The notes beneath the pieces were generated by a model. That model did not search any database and was not told where the DNA came from. It worked only from the letters and a program-made list of their open reading frames with translations. From UBA1738 sp045591565 (GTDB lineage Bacteria > Bacillota > Clostridia > UBA1381), in the NCBI GenBank assembly GCA_045591565.1, contig JAZNTB010000057.1, positions 1 to 12,924 of the forward strand: a DNA stretch of 12,924 nt. The letters run 5' to 3'. Made by a program: the position numbers and the translations under genes. This document shows positions 1 to 7,257 of the stretch, piece after piece. Position 1 is the first letter of the stretch. The number at the start of each line of letters is the position of its first letter.

Positions 1-228
1 AAAGCTGATAACTTCCTTTAAGATATTATTGTTTTTGCTTTCAAAAACCCATATTCTGTTGGTTATGTATGCGAACAGGACAGATGCTATCCAGGCAATC
101 ACCGTAGCCGGTACATTTTCTGTTATTTGAGTGTAGTACAAAGCAGAATACACTGCAATATTGATAACTGTTGTAAGTCCGCCAAAAAGCAGATACAAAA
201 ACAACTCTTTATATTTTTTCAGATTCAT
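1..228 (-). CDS. GtrA-family membrane protein, 3' end cut by window edge
   Basis: Translating back from an ATG at 228..226 gives 76 residues that run off the left edge. The protein opens MNLKKYKELFLYLLFGGLTT and continues with hydrophobic helices ending near TNRIWVFES, the typical first half of the GtrA/PF04138 family (usual length about 120-150 aa with four membrane segments). Family members are thought to flip, or help flip, undecaprenyl-phosphate-linked sugars across the membrane, or to partner a GtrB-type glycosyltransferase. The start codon follows the stop codon of the upstream glycosyltransferase directly (TAA then ATG, no spacer), which points to translational coupling in one operon with wecB. 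Family assignment is confident; the transported sugar cannot be told. Confidence 0.85.
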   Translation of the reverse strand, partial: MNLKKYKELFLYLLFGGLTTVINIAVYSALYYTQITENVPATVIAWIASVLFAYITNRIWVFESKNNNILKEVISF

Positions 229-1181
229 TTACTCTTCCTCACTCAGGATAACCGACTCAATTATATACTTTGGTCTGTGCTTCGTTTCAAGATAAATTTT
301 GCCGACATACTCGCCAACAATGCCAATCATCAAAAGCTGAAGTCCGCCGATTGCCCATATTGATACGCCAAGACTTGCCCAGCCGCTCACGGTATTTCCG
401 ACACTTCGCTCAACAATACAGTAAATAAGCATAGCAATACTTACAACAAAGGACAAAAATCCCAAATTCATCGCCATCTTTATCGGCTTCACGCTGAACG
501 ATGTTATCCCTTCAATCGCAAAGGAAAGCATTTTTTGAGCGGATACTTTGACTCCCCTGCAAAGCGTTTATCCCTTTCATATTCGACAATCGCCGAAGGG
601 TATCCTATCTGTGGCACGATACCGCGAAGGAATGTATTCACCTCATCAAATTCTGCCAATCCTTCAAGCGCACGACGGCTCATAAGACGGTAGTCGGCAT
701 GGTTAAAGACAATATCAACGCCCATAGCCTTCATAAACTTATAAAAACCCTCAGCAGTTGCTTTCTTAAAGAAGCTATCCTTTTTCCTTGCAGAGCGCAC
801 TCCGTAAACAACATCCGAGCCTGCATAGAACTCGTCAATAAATTTCTCAATCACACCGATGTCATCCTGTAAGTCCGCATCAAGGGAAATTGCAGCGTCT
901 GCATATTCCTTTGCTGTCATAAGCCCTGCCAAAAGTGCATTCTGGTGCCCGCGATTTCTTGAAAGATTTATTCCTGCAAAAATACTATCTGTTGAGCAAA
1001 GCTCTTTTATAAGCTGGAGTGTTTTATCCTTTGAGCCGTCATTTACAAAAGCAATTCTGCTGTTTTTTGATATTTTACCCCTTTGTATCATATCATACAT
1101 CAAAGCTGATGTACGCTTAGCAGTTTCTTCAATTACCTCCTCTTCATTATAGCATGGTATAACTAGCCAGATTGTTTTCAT
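229..1181 (-). pseudogene. GtrB/DPM-like family 2 glycosyltransferase, split by one-base frameshift
   Basis: Two overlapping reading frames (1181..504 and 531..229) together make one family 2 glycosyltransferase of about 317 aa. The first frame holds the GT-A domain: VIPCYNEEE near residue 8, FVNDGSKD near 45, and the metal-binding DAD of SLDADLQDD at 101-103. The second frame holds two C-terminal membrane helices. The join falls at codons CTC AAA AAA TGC; one extra A in the A6 run (T531-536 on the plus strand) would restore a smooth ...YPLKK-MLSFAIEG... junction. As given, the first frame ends eight residues later and loses the membrane part. The ATG of the second frame has no ribosome binding site. 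Family members move a sugar from a nucleotide donor to polyprenyl phosphate at the membrane. AGGAG lies 6 nt before ATG 1181, and only 12 nt separate it from wecB. It could be a true pseudogene, a phase-variable or recoded gene, or a base-call error. Confidence 0.85.
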
Positions 1182-1193
1182 TTCTATCTCCTA

Positions 1194-2288
1194 TCAGTCC
1201 CTCTCCAGCGCATCCGCAATCCTCTTGGATGCAAAGCCGTCACCATACGGATTTGAAGCATGGCTCATCTTATCATATTCGTCTTTATTCTCAAGCAGGG
1301 TTTTAAACTCACGATATATAACTTCTTCATCCGTTCCCACAAGCTTTAATGTTCCTGCCTTTATTCCCTCAGGTCGCTCTGTGGTATCGCGCATAACAAG
1401 AACCGGCTTACCCATTGACGGAGCCTCCTCCTGAATTCCGCCACTATCGGTTAATATCAAATAGCTGGCATTTAAGAAGTTATGGAAATCAAGCACATCA
1501 AGCGGCTCTATAATTCGTATTCTGTCGCAGTCGCCCAATATCTCATTTGCAGTTTCACGAACAACCGGATTCATATGAATAGGATAAATCGCCTTGATGT
1601 CGTCATATTCCTCTATTATGCGTTTTATTGCACGGAACATATTCTTCATCGGCTCGCCAAGATTCTCGCGTCTGTGAGCAGTTATCATTATAAGCCTTGA
1701 GTCCTTTGCCCATTCGAGTTCTTTATGCGTGTAGTCTTCACGAATTGTTGTCTTTAAAGCATCAATCGCAGTATTTCCCGTAACATAAATACTATCCGGA
1801 TTTTTCCCCTCTCTCAAAAGGTTTTCCTTTGCAAGCTCAGTCGGTGCAAAGTTGTATTTTGATACAATTCCTACCGCCTGACGGTTAAATTCCTCCGGAT
1901 ACGGTGAATATATGTTATAGGTTCTGAGTCCCGCCTCGACATGTCCGACAGGTATCTGCATATAGAAGCACGCAAGCGCTGTTACAAAGGTAGTACTTGT
2001 ATCGCCATGTACCAAAACAACTGACGGTTTTTCCGCCTCGAGCACTTCCTTTATTCTGTTTAGGATATTTGTTGTTATGTCAAACAATGTCTGCTTGTCC
2101 TTCATTATTGAAAGGTCATAGTCCGGCTTTACCGAAAATGCGTCAAGGACTACATCAAGCATCTGTCGGTGCTGACCTGTTACACACACAACAGTTTCAA
2201 TATTCTTTCTGCTTTTGAGTTCGTTTACAAGCGGGCACATCTTTATCGCCTCAGGTCTTGTTCCGAATACCAGCATTACTTTTTTCAT
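1194..2288 (-). CDS. wecB: UDP-N-acetylglucosamine 2-epimerase (non-hydrolysing)
   Basis: Interconverts UDP-GlcNAc and UDP-ManNAc in the cytoplasm, feeding ManNAc into teichoic acid linkage units or other surface polysaccharides. The 364 aa length fits the family. Visible motifs are FGTRPEAIK (8-16), GQHRQM (38-43), VHGDTSTTF (93-101), HVEAGLRT (116-123), YPEEFNRQ (130-137), TAHRREN (203-209) and TDSGGIQEEAP (280-290). Residues matching the known catalytic set of E. coli WecB are D96, E118, E132 and H205, with R11 and K16 in the substrate site, so the enzyme should be active. ATG 2288 is preceded by GGGAG at 2300..2296, 7 nt away. It is the first gene of an operon with the glycosyltransferase and the GtrA-like protein, under its own promoter. 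The Bacillus name would be mnaA. Confidence 0.95.
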   Translation of the reverse strand: MKKVMLVFGTRPEAIKMCPLVNELKSRKNIETVVCVTGQHRQMLDVVLDAFSVKPDYDLSIMKDKQTLFDITTNILNRIKEVLEAEKPSVVLVHGDTSTTFVTALACFYMQIPVGHVEAGLRTYNIYSPYPEEFNRQAVGIVSKYNFAPTELAKENLLREGKNPDSIYVTGNTAIDALKTTIREDYTHKELEWAKDSRLIMITAHRRENLGEPMKNMFRAIKRIIEEYDDIKAIYPIHMNPVVRETANEILGDCDRIRIIEPLDVLDFHNFLNASYLILTDSGGIQEEAPSMGKPVLVMRDTTERPEGIKAGTLKLVGTDEEVIYREFKTLLENKDEYDKMSHASNPYGDGFASKRIADALERD

Positions 2289-2312
2289 TATACTGCTCCC
2301 TTCTTAAAAGGC

Positions 2313-2331
2313 ATCATTATACCTTAATGAT
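2313..2331. repeat. Operator-like dyad over wecB -10 box
   Basis: The arms ATCATTA (2313-2319) and TAATGAT (2325-2331) are perfect inverted repeats around a 5-nt spacer TACCT. The dyad covers the -10 box and the expected transcription start of wecB, the usual place for a repressor site. Seven-base arms in AT-rich DNA can occur by chance, so a regulatory role is only inferred. Confidence 0.4.
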
Positions 2332-2355
2332 ACCATACCAAGCACTTTTAGTCAA
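2327..2355 (-). promoter_or_regulatory. Sigma-A-type promoter of wecB operon
   Basis: The -35 box TTGACT (2355..2350) and -10 box TATCAT (2332..2327) are 17 nt apart, with a TG extension just before the -10 (TGGTATCAT). Transcription should begin near 2320, giving a leader of about 30 nt before the wecB ATG. The promoter begins just past the terminator of the upstream gene. A dyad (2313-2331) overlaps the -10 box. Confidence 0.75.
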
Positions 2356-2358
2356 TAT

Positions 2359-2386
2359 AAAAGACCTGAATTGCTTCAGGTCTTTT
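2359..2386 (-). terminator. Intrinsic terminator after CofE-like gene
   Basis: The arms AAAAGACCTGAA (2359-2370) and TTCAGGTCTTTT (2375-2386) pair perfectly with a 4-nt loop. The minus-strand transcript of the CofE-like gene, which stops at 2393, would form the hairpin and end in a short U run. The hairpin is symmetrical, so it could also work on the plus strand. Confidence 0.8.
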
Positions 2387-2392
2387 CACATT

Positions 2393-3592
2393 TTAATTTG
2401 TATAGTTATCGAAATATCCCTGTACTAAAACAACCGGTGTTCCCTTATCACCCGAGCCACTTGTCAGGTCACAAAGTGAACCTATAAGGTCGGTAAGCTG
2501 ACGCGGGGTTGTTCCCTGAGATGCCATATTTCCGACAAGGTTTCCCTCTTTTTCCTTGATACTCTTTGAAATTGCTTCCTTTAAAGCCTCGCCTGATAAA
2601 TCCTTGAAATCGTTATCAGCAAGATACTTGAGCTTCAATTCATTAGGTGTACCGATAAGTCCATCAGTGAATGCCGGTGACACTACCGGATCTGCAAGCT
2701 CCCAGATTTTGCCCTTAGGATCCTTAAATGCACCATCTCCATATACCATAACCTCAACATGCTTTCCTGTTCTGTCCAGCACTTTCTTCTGAATGTCCAA
2801 GACGAGGTCCTTACACTCTCTTGGGAATAGCTTAATCTTATCCTCGGTTGACTTGTTTGAACCTAAAAGACCATAGCTTTCATTACAGCCACTTCCTTCA
2901 ACAGGCGCAGTCAATATATCACTCAGGCTGCACACAACCTTTGCTCCTGCCTCCGTCAAGATGCGCTTTGTACGGGCACGAGTGTGAATATCGCAGTTCA
3001 AAACACAATCGGCATAGTCAAGAATAGCTTTTGCCTGATTAGCAAATACGATTTCTACCTCTGCACCGCACTCACGGATTAAATCGCCGTAGTATTCAAC
3101 ATAGTCAACGCCCGTAAACTCATGAGTGTTCTTGCCGAACAGCTCACGGTAGCGCTCAAGCGACAAAACATCCGAATACGGATTAACCCCTGCAGCGTCT
3201 ATTTTATCAAGACTTATAAGCTCGTTTCCTACCTCGTCCGACGGGTAGCTGAGCATCAAAACAATTTTCTTAGCTGCCTTTGCGATACCCCTCAGGCATA
3301 TAGCAAAACGGTTACGGGAAAGAATCGGGAAAATAACGCCGATGGTATCTCCGCCAAGCTTCGCCTTAACATCAGCCGCTATCGCATCAACTGATGCGTA
3401 GTTTCCCTGCGCTCTTGCAACTATTGATTCGGTAATAGAAATAACATCTCTGTCACGAATCTCAAAACCCTCATATTCAGCCGCTTCAATAACGCTGTCT
3501 GTTACTATTTGAGCAAGATTATCGCCTTCACGGATTATCGGGCAACGAATGCCTCTTGATACTGTACCTACTCTTCTCTCTTTGTTTTCCAC
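2393..3592 (-). CDS. CofE-like protein (F420-0:gamma-glutamyl ligase family) with central insertion
   Basis: The family's founding enzyme CofE adds glutamate to coenzyme F420-0 using GTP. The N-terminal part carries GTVSRGIRCPIIREGDNL and then DVISITESIVARAQG, matching the CofE start (PLIKEGDDL, then ...DVLVVCSTVISKAEG). A CofE-like C-terminal part reappears late, RTGKHVEVMVYGDGAFKDP at about residues 274-292, lining up with LTGKRVGVIITDTNG. About 150 residues (roughly 105-255) lie between them, so the protein (399 aa) is much longer than archaeal CofE (about 250 aa). It lacks the nitroreductase tail of mycobacterial FbiB. I chose the GTG at 3592: AGAAGGG (3605..3599) lies 6 nt before it. The in-frame ATG at 3613 has no ribosome binding site and would be only about 12 nt from the predicted transcript start. 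The gene has its own promoter and terminator. No F420 genes are visible here, so the substrate is unknown; a different amino-acid ligation is possible. Confidence 0.75.
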   Translation of the reverse strand: MENKERRVGTVSRGIRCPIIREGDNLAQIVTDSVIEAAEYEGFEIRDRDVISITESIVARAQGNYASVDAIAADVKAKLGGDTIGVIFPILSRNRFAICLRGIAKAAKKIVLMLSYPSDEVGNELISLDKIDAAGVNPYSDVLSLERYRELFGKNTHEFTGVDYVEYYGDLIRECGAEVEIVFANQAKAILDYADCVLNCDIHTRARTKRILTEAGAKVVCSLSDILTAPVEGSGCNESYGLLGSNKSTEDKIKLFPRECKDLVLDIQKKVLDRTGKHVEVMVYGDGAFKDPKGKIWELADPVVSPAFTDGLIGTPNELKLKYLADNDFKDLSGEALKEAISKSIKEKEGNLVGNMASQGTTPRQLTDLIGSLCDLTSGSGDKGTPVVLVQGYFDNYTN

Positions 3593-3631
3593 TTTAATCC
3601 CTTCTAACTTCATAGATTTAAAAACATATAA

Positions 3632-3660
3632 ATTATATCACTTTTTATGTCTTTTTTCAA
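3632..3660 (-). promoter_or_regulatory. Promoter of CofE-like gene
   Basis: The -35 box TTGAAA (3660..3655) and a perfect -10 box TATAAT (3637..3632) are 17 nt apart, with a TG extension (TGATATAAT). Transcription should start near 3625. This leaves about 33 nt to the GTG at 3592 but only about 12 nt to the ATG at 3613, which supports the GTG start. Confidence 0.8.
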
Positions 3661-3672
3661 TAGTATTTTTAA

Positions 3673-3717
3673 CATATATTGATTATTTTATGAATTTTAT
3701 ATATCAATCAATATATG
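3673..3717. repeat. 12-bp perfect inverted repeat upstream of CofE-like promoter
   Basis: CATATATTGATT (3673-3684) and AATCAATATATG (3706-3717) are perfect inverted copies 21 nt apart. The repeat sits 13 nt upstream of the -35 box of the CofE-like gene. It lies within the 140-nt AT-rich gap after the FAD dehydrogenase, where no strong terminator was found. It could be a regulator binding site or a weak RNA hairpin at the end of the purine operon transcript. No U run follows it, which argues against a terminator. Confidence 0.6.
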
Positions 3718-3756
3718 AATAAAAAACATTTTGTTCAGTTTAAAACTGCCCCTTTA

Positions 3757-5157
3757 TCAATCATTTGTTTCCATCAGTTTTCTGCCCATCAGGACACCCA
3801 TAACTGACGCCATCATAAGACCTCTCGTCCATCCGCTCGAGTCGCCCAGACAGTGCAGACCTTTTATGCTTGTGTTAAAGTCAGCATCCATCTTGACACG
3901 GTTTGAATAGAACTTAAGCTCCGGCGAGTAAAGAAGTGTTTCGTATGACGCAAAGCCCGGAACGACCTTATCTACTGCCTTTATGAAATTGATAATATTA
4001 ATCATAGCACGATACGGCATTGCTGCGGTGATATCTCCTGCAACAGCATCAGGCAGTGTAGGGCGGACATTGCTCTGTGCAAGCTCCTTGTCCCATGTGC
4101 GTTTTCCGTCTAAAATATCGCCAAAGCGCTGAACCAGAATTTGTCCGTTTGCAAGCATATTTGTAAGCTCGCCCACCTTTTGTGCATATGCAATAGGCTG
4201 ATTAAACGGTACCGAGAAATTATGTGAGCATAAAATTGCAACATTGGTGTTATCCGACTTCTTTTCCTTATAGGAATGACCGTTTACCACCGCCAAATCA
4301 TTATCGTAATTTTCCTGACTCACAAATCCGCCCGGATTCTGGCAGAATGTACGCACCTTGTTCTTAAATGGTTCAGGCCAGCCTATGAGCTTCGACTCAT
4401 AAAGCACCTTATTCACCTTTTCCATTACTTCATTTCTTACCTCAACACGCACGCCTATATCAACAGTTCCCGGCTCGTGTGCTATATTGTGTTCGGCACA
4501 GATGTGTTCAAGCCACTCGGCTCCTCGTCTTCCTGTTGCAACTATCACATGGTCGGCATAAATCTCGTTTTTATTTTTTCCATCTGTGATATATGCCCCC
4601 TTGCAGACATTATCTTCTAAAATCAAATTGGTACACTCATAGCCAAACATAATTTCAACACCGCTTTCAAGAAGGCTTTTCTCGATAGCAAGATAGATGT
4701 CCTGTGCTTTTTCTGTCCCTAAATGGCGTATAGGACAATCCACAAGCTTAAGACCTGCTGAAATTGCATTTTTCCTTATTTCCTTAACTTCCTCGGCATT
4801 ACTTACTCCCTCAATATGAGTATCTGCGCCGAATTCAAGATAAATTTTATCTGTGTAGTCAATAAGTTCTCTGGTAAGTTCCTCACCGATTAGAGTCGGG
4901 AGGTTTCCTCCGACATCCGGCGATAAGGACAGCTTTCCGTCAGAAAAAGCTCCCGCACCTGAAAAGCCTGTTGTTATGTGGCAATACGGCTTACATCCGA
5001 CGCATTTTTGTGTTTTTGTCTTAGGACAATGCCTTTTTTCTATACTCTGTCCCTTTTCCACAATAACAATGCTCTTTTTATTGCCACGCCTTATCATTTC
5101 AAGAGCAGTGAAAATTCCGGCAGGACCTGCGCCAATTATGAGTATATCCTTTTTCAT
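3757..5157 (-). CDS. FAD-dependent dehydrogenase with four-cysteine cluster
   Basis: A 466-aa cytoplasmic flavoprotein of the uncharacterised FAD-dependent dehydrogenase group (COG2509-like). The N-terminus has the dinucleotide-binding GAGPAG at residues 9-14 and the acidic E34 expected to bind ribose. Next comes a cysteine cluster, C44-x7-C52-x2-C55-x3-C59, followed by GFSGAGAFSDGK (64-75). Near the C-terminus GLHCLGDSSGW carries the second FAD-contacting GD motif. The ATG at 5157 is chosen because AAGGAG (5169..5164) lies 6 nt before it and the Rossmann fold starts at once; an in-frame ATG at 5244 would add 29 residues overlapping the permease. The gene begins 16 nt after the second permease stop, so it is probably the last gene of the purine uptake operon. 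The substrate is unknown. The cysteines could bind metal or Fe-S, or be redox active. Confidence 0.8.
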   Translation of the reverse strand: MKKDILIIGAGPAGIFTALEMIRRGNKKSIVIVEKGQSIEKRHCPKTKTQKCVGCKPYCHITTGFSGAGAFSDGKLSLSPDVGGNLPTLIGEELTRELIDYTDKIYLEFGADTHIEGVSNAEEVKEIRKNAISAGLKLVDCPIRHLGTEKAQDIYLAIEKSLLESGVEIMFGYECTNLILEDNVCKGAYITDGKNKNEIYADHVIVATGRRGAEWLEHICAEHNIAHEPGTVDIGVRVEVRNEVMEKVNKVLYESKLIGWPEPFKNKVRTFCQNPGGFVSQENYDNDLAVVNGHSYKEKKSDNTNVAILCSHNFSVPFNQPIAYAQKVGELTNMLANGQILVQRFGDILDGKRTWDKELAQSNVRPTLPDAVAGDITAAMPYRAMINIINFIKAVDKVVPGFASYETLLYSPELKFYSNRVKMDADFNTSIKGLHCLGDSSGWTRGLMMASVMGVLMGRKLMETND

Positions 5158-5173
5158 TTCAATCTCCTTTTTA

Positions 5174-6148
5174 CTATCGTTCCTCTCTGAAATATGGGAG
5201 TCCAAGACTCTTTGGCGGCTGATTTTCTTTCTGACTTCTTGCACTCGTAATTATAAGCACAACTATCGTTACTAGATACGGCAGCATATTAAAGATTGCA
5301 ATAGCACTTCGCGAAAGACCTGAAATATATGTGTATGCAATATAAAGTCCTCCAAAAACGAATGAACCCAAAATTCCCACATTCGGCTTCCACAGAGCAA
5401 AAATAACAAGCGCGATTGCAAGCCAACCACGGTCGCCAAAGCCGCCATTTGTCCATGAGCCGCCTGTGTAGTCCATAATAAAATACAGTCCGCCAAGACC
5501 TGCAATAGCACCACCAATGCAGGTCGCAAGATACTTATATTTTGTTACATTAATACCTGCCGCATCCGCTGTTGCAGGATTTTCACCAACACTGCAAAGA
5601 TGCAGTCCGGCTCTCGTATGCTTTAAAAACCATGCAGCTAAAAGAGCAATTATAACTGCCACATATGCCAAAAATCCGTATGATAAGAATATTTCTCCAA
5701 ACCATCCGAGATTATCTGCAAACGGAAGTGTTGTTTTGAAATAGTCTGCCGTAGTTTTTACCGAAAGGTTTCCGCCGTCAGCAAAAATCTTTGTCATTGA
5801 GCCGCCGAAAAAGTCACCAAAGCCAACACCGAAGGTAGTAAGCGCAAGACCGGTAACATTCTGGTTCGCACGAAGTGTTATTGTCAAAAAGCTATAAATA
5901 AGCGCAGCAAACGCAGAGCCTAAAAGCGACGCCAGAAGCGGAATCAATATGCACCAGAATGGATGCGGAGTTTCCACAGCTTGCTCATAAAGGTATGCAC
6001 CGATTACCCCACAGCTGCCACCCATATACATTATGCCCGGAATACCAAGATTTAAGTTTCCTGATTTCTCTGTAATAATTTCACCTGTTGAGCCAAACAG
6101 AAGAGGAATCCCCTGCACAATGGCTTTGTTTATAATTGTCGCTATCAT
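5174..6148 (-). CDS. Nucleoside ABC transporter permease (NupQ-like)
   Basis: A 324-aa polytopic membrane protein of the BPD_transp_2 permease family (PF02653), corresponding in position and type to B. subtilis NupQ. It starts MIATIINKAIVQGIPLLFGS, and TGEIITEKSGNLNLGIPGIM is the family hallmark at residues 20-39. Hydrophobic helices fill the rest, with GENPATADAAGINV as the likely cytoplasmic coupling loop. It should pair with the other permease to form the channel for a purine nucleoside or base, powered by the ATPase encoded upstream. The ATG overlaps the stop of the preceding permease by 4 nt (ATGA), showing translational coupling. Confidence 0.9.
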   Translation of the reverse strand: MIATIINKAIVQGIPLLFGSTGEIITEKSGNLNLGIPGIMYMGGSCGVIGAYLYEQAVETPHPFWCILIPLLASLLGSAFAALIYSFLTITLRANQNVTGLALTTFGVGFGDFFGGSMTKIFADGGNLSVKTTADYFKTTLPFADNLGWFGEIFLSYGFLAYVAVIIALLAAWFLKHTRAGLHLCSVGENPATADAAGINVTKYKYLATCIGGAIAGLGGLYFIMDYTGGSWTNGGFGDRGWLAIALVIFALWKPNVGILGSFVFGGLYIAYTYISGLSRSAIAIFNMLPYLVTIVVLIITSARSQKENQPPKSLGLPYFREER

Positions 6149-7257
6149 GCCTTACCCTCCTTATGTTTCGCACGGAAATTAACCTTATACTGAACAAAAA
6201 ACTCGCTTCCGATAATAAAGAATAATATTATTCCCGTCAAAATATCGGATACACTTTCGTTGAGCTGAAAAGCAGTTGCGATTTCGCCCGCTCCACGCTC
6301 TAAAAATACAATCAGGAATGAGGTAAGTGTCATAAATATAGGATTGAATTTAGCAAGCCAGGAAACCATAATTGCAGTAAAGCCCATTCCACCTACTGTT
6401 GCTGTGTTTATTGTATGGTCGGTTCCGCTTACGAGCAAAAGTCCCGCAATACCGCAAAGAGCACCTGACAGTGCCATAGTTCTCAGTATTACCCTCTTTA
6501 CATTTATTCCGACATATCTTGCAGTGTTTTCACTTTCACCGACAACTGCAATCTCATAACCGTGCTTGCTATAACGAAGATATATATACATTGCAACTGT
6601 AAGCAGTGCAACAATGATAATGTTCAAAAGATATTTTTGTCCAAACAAGGTCGGCAGCCATCCTCCACCTGTTAAGCGGTTTATAACGCCCACTGTGTTT
6701 GAATCCTTAGGATTTTCCCACATAACTATGAAGAAAGATACAACCTGCATCGCAACATAGTTCATCATAAGCGTGAACAGAGTTTCGTTTGTATTGAATT
6801 TTGCCTTAAAGTATGCAGGAATAAGCCCCCATATCATGCCGGCTAAAATACATGTTGCTGCCATTAGGGGGAACAAAATAATCCCCGGCACCGTGTCGCC
6901 AAAATAAATCATACATGCAGCTGCAGCAAGACCGCCGACTAACGCCTGTCCTTCTGCACCGATGTTCCAGAATTTCATCTTAAATGCCGGTGTCACCGCT
7001 AAGGACACGCACAAGAGCATCGACATTTTTTGCAGAGTATTCCATATTTTTCTTGACGAACCAAAAGTTCCTCTTATCATTTCGCTGTAAACCTTAAGCG
7101 GATTATAGCCCGTCAGGAGAACTATCACCAAGGCGCATATCAAGAGTGCCAGAATGATTGCAGCAGCACGCACTCCCCACGCCTTCTTCCAGTCCATCGC
7201 ACCTCTTTTTGTGATTTGAATTCTCGGCTCATGTGTATGCTTTTCATTATTCCGCAT
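6145..7257 (-). CDS. Nucleoside ABC transporter permease (NupP-like)
   Basis: A 370-aa polytopic permease of the same BPD_transp_2 family, the NupP-type partner. After about 25 polar residues the first helix starts (AWGVRAAAIILALLICALVI). A conserved stretch MKFWNIGAEGQALVGGLAA follows, then GESENTARYVGINVKRVI, the cytoplasmic coupling loop. The C-terminal tail is basic. The ATG at 7257 overlaps the end of the ATPase gene by 11 nt. GGAGGT lies within the ATPase coding sequence 8 nt before it, so the start is well supported. It functions as a heterodimer with the downstream permease. Confidence 0.9.
   Translation of the reverse strand: MRNNEKHTHEPRIQITKRGAMDWKKAWGVRAAAIILALLICALVIVLLTGYNPLKVYSEMIRGTFGSSRKIWNTLQKMSMLLCVSLAVTPAFKMKFWNIGAEGQALVGGLAAAACMIYFGDTVPGIILFPLMAATCILAGMIWGLIPAYFKAKFNTNETLFTLMMNYVAMQVVSFFIVMWENPKDSNTVGVINRLTGGGWLPTLFGQKYLLNIIIVALLTVAMYIYLRYSKHGYEIAVVGESENTARYVGINVKRVILRTMALSGALCGIAGLLLVSGTDHTINTATVGGMGFTAIMVSWLAKFNPIFMTLTSFLIVFLERGAGEIATAFQLNESVSDILTGIILFFIIGSEFFVQYKVNFRAKHKEGKA

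Noticed and set aside
127..363. Plus-strand open frames opposite the minus-strand genes
   Set aside because: They lie antisense to well-supported genes, lack ribosome binding sites and show no family resemblance.
229..531. A separate 100-aa membrane protein starting at ATG 531
   Set aside because: No ribosome binding site precedes it and its sequence is the C-terminus of the glycosyltransferase; it is explained by the frameshift.
3720..3756. CAGTTT/AAACTG and AACA/TGTT as a terminator of the FAD dehydrogenase gene
   Set aside because: Stems of 4-6 bp with tiny loops and little GC are too weak to call, though a T6 run follows.
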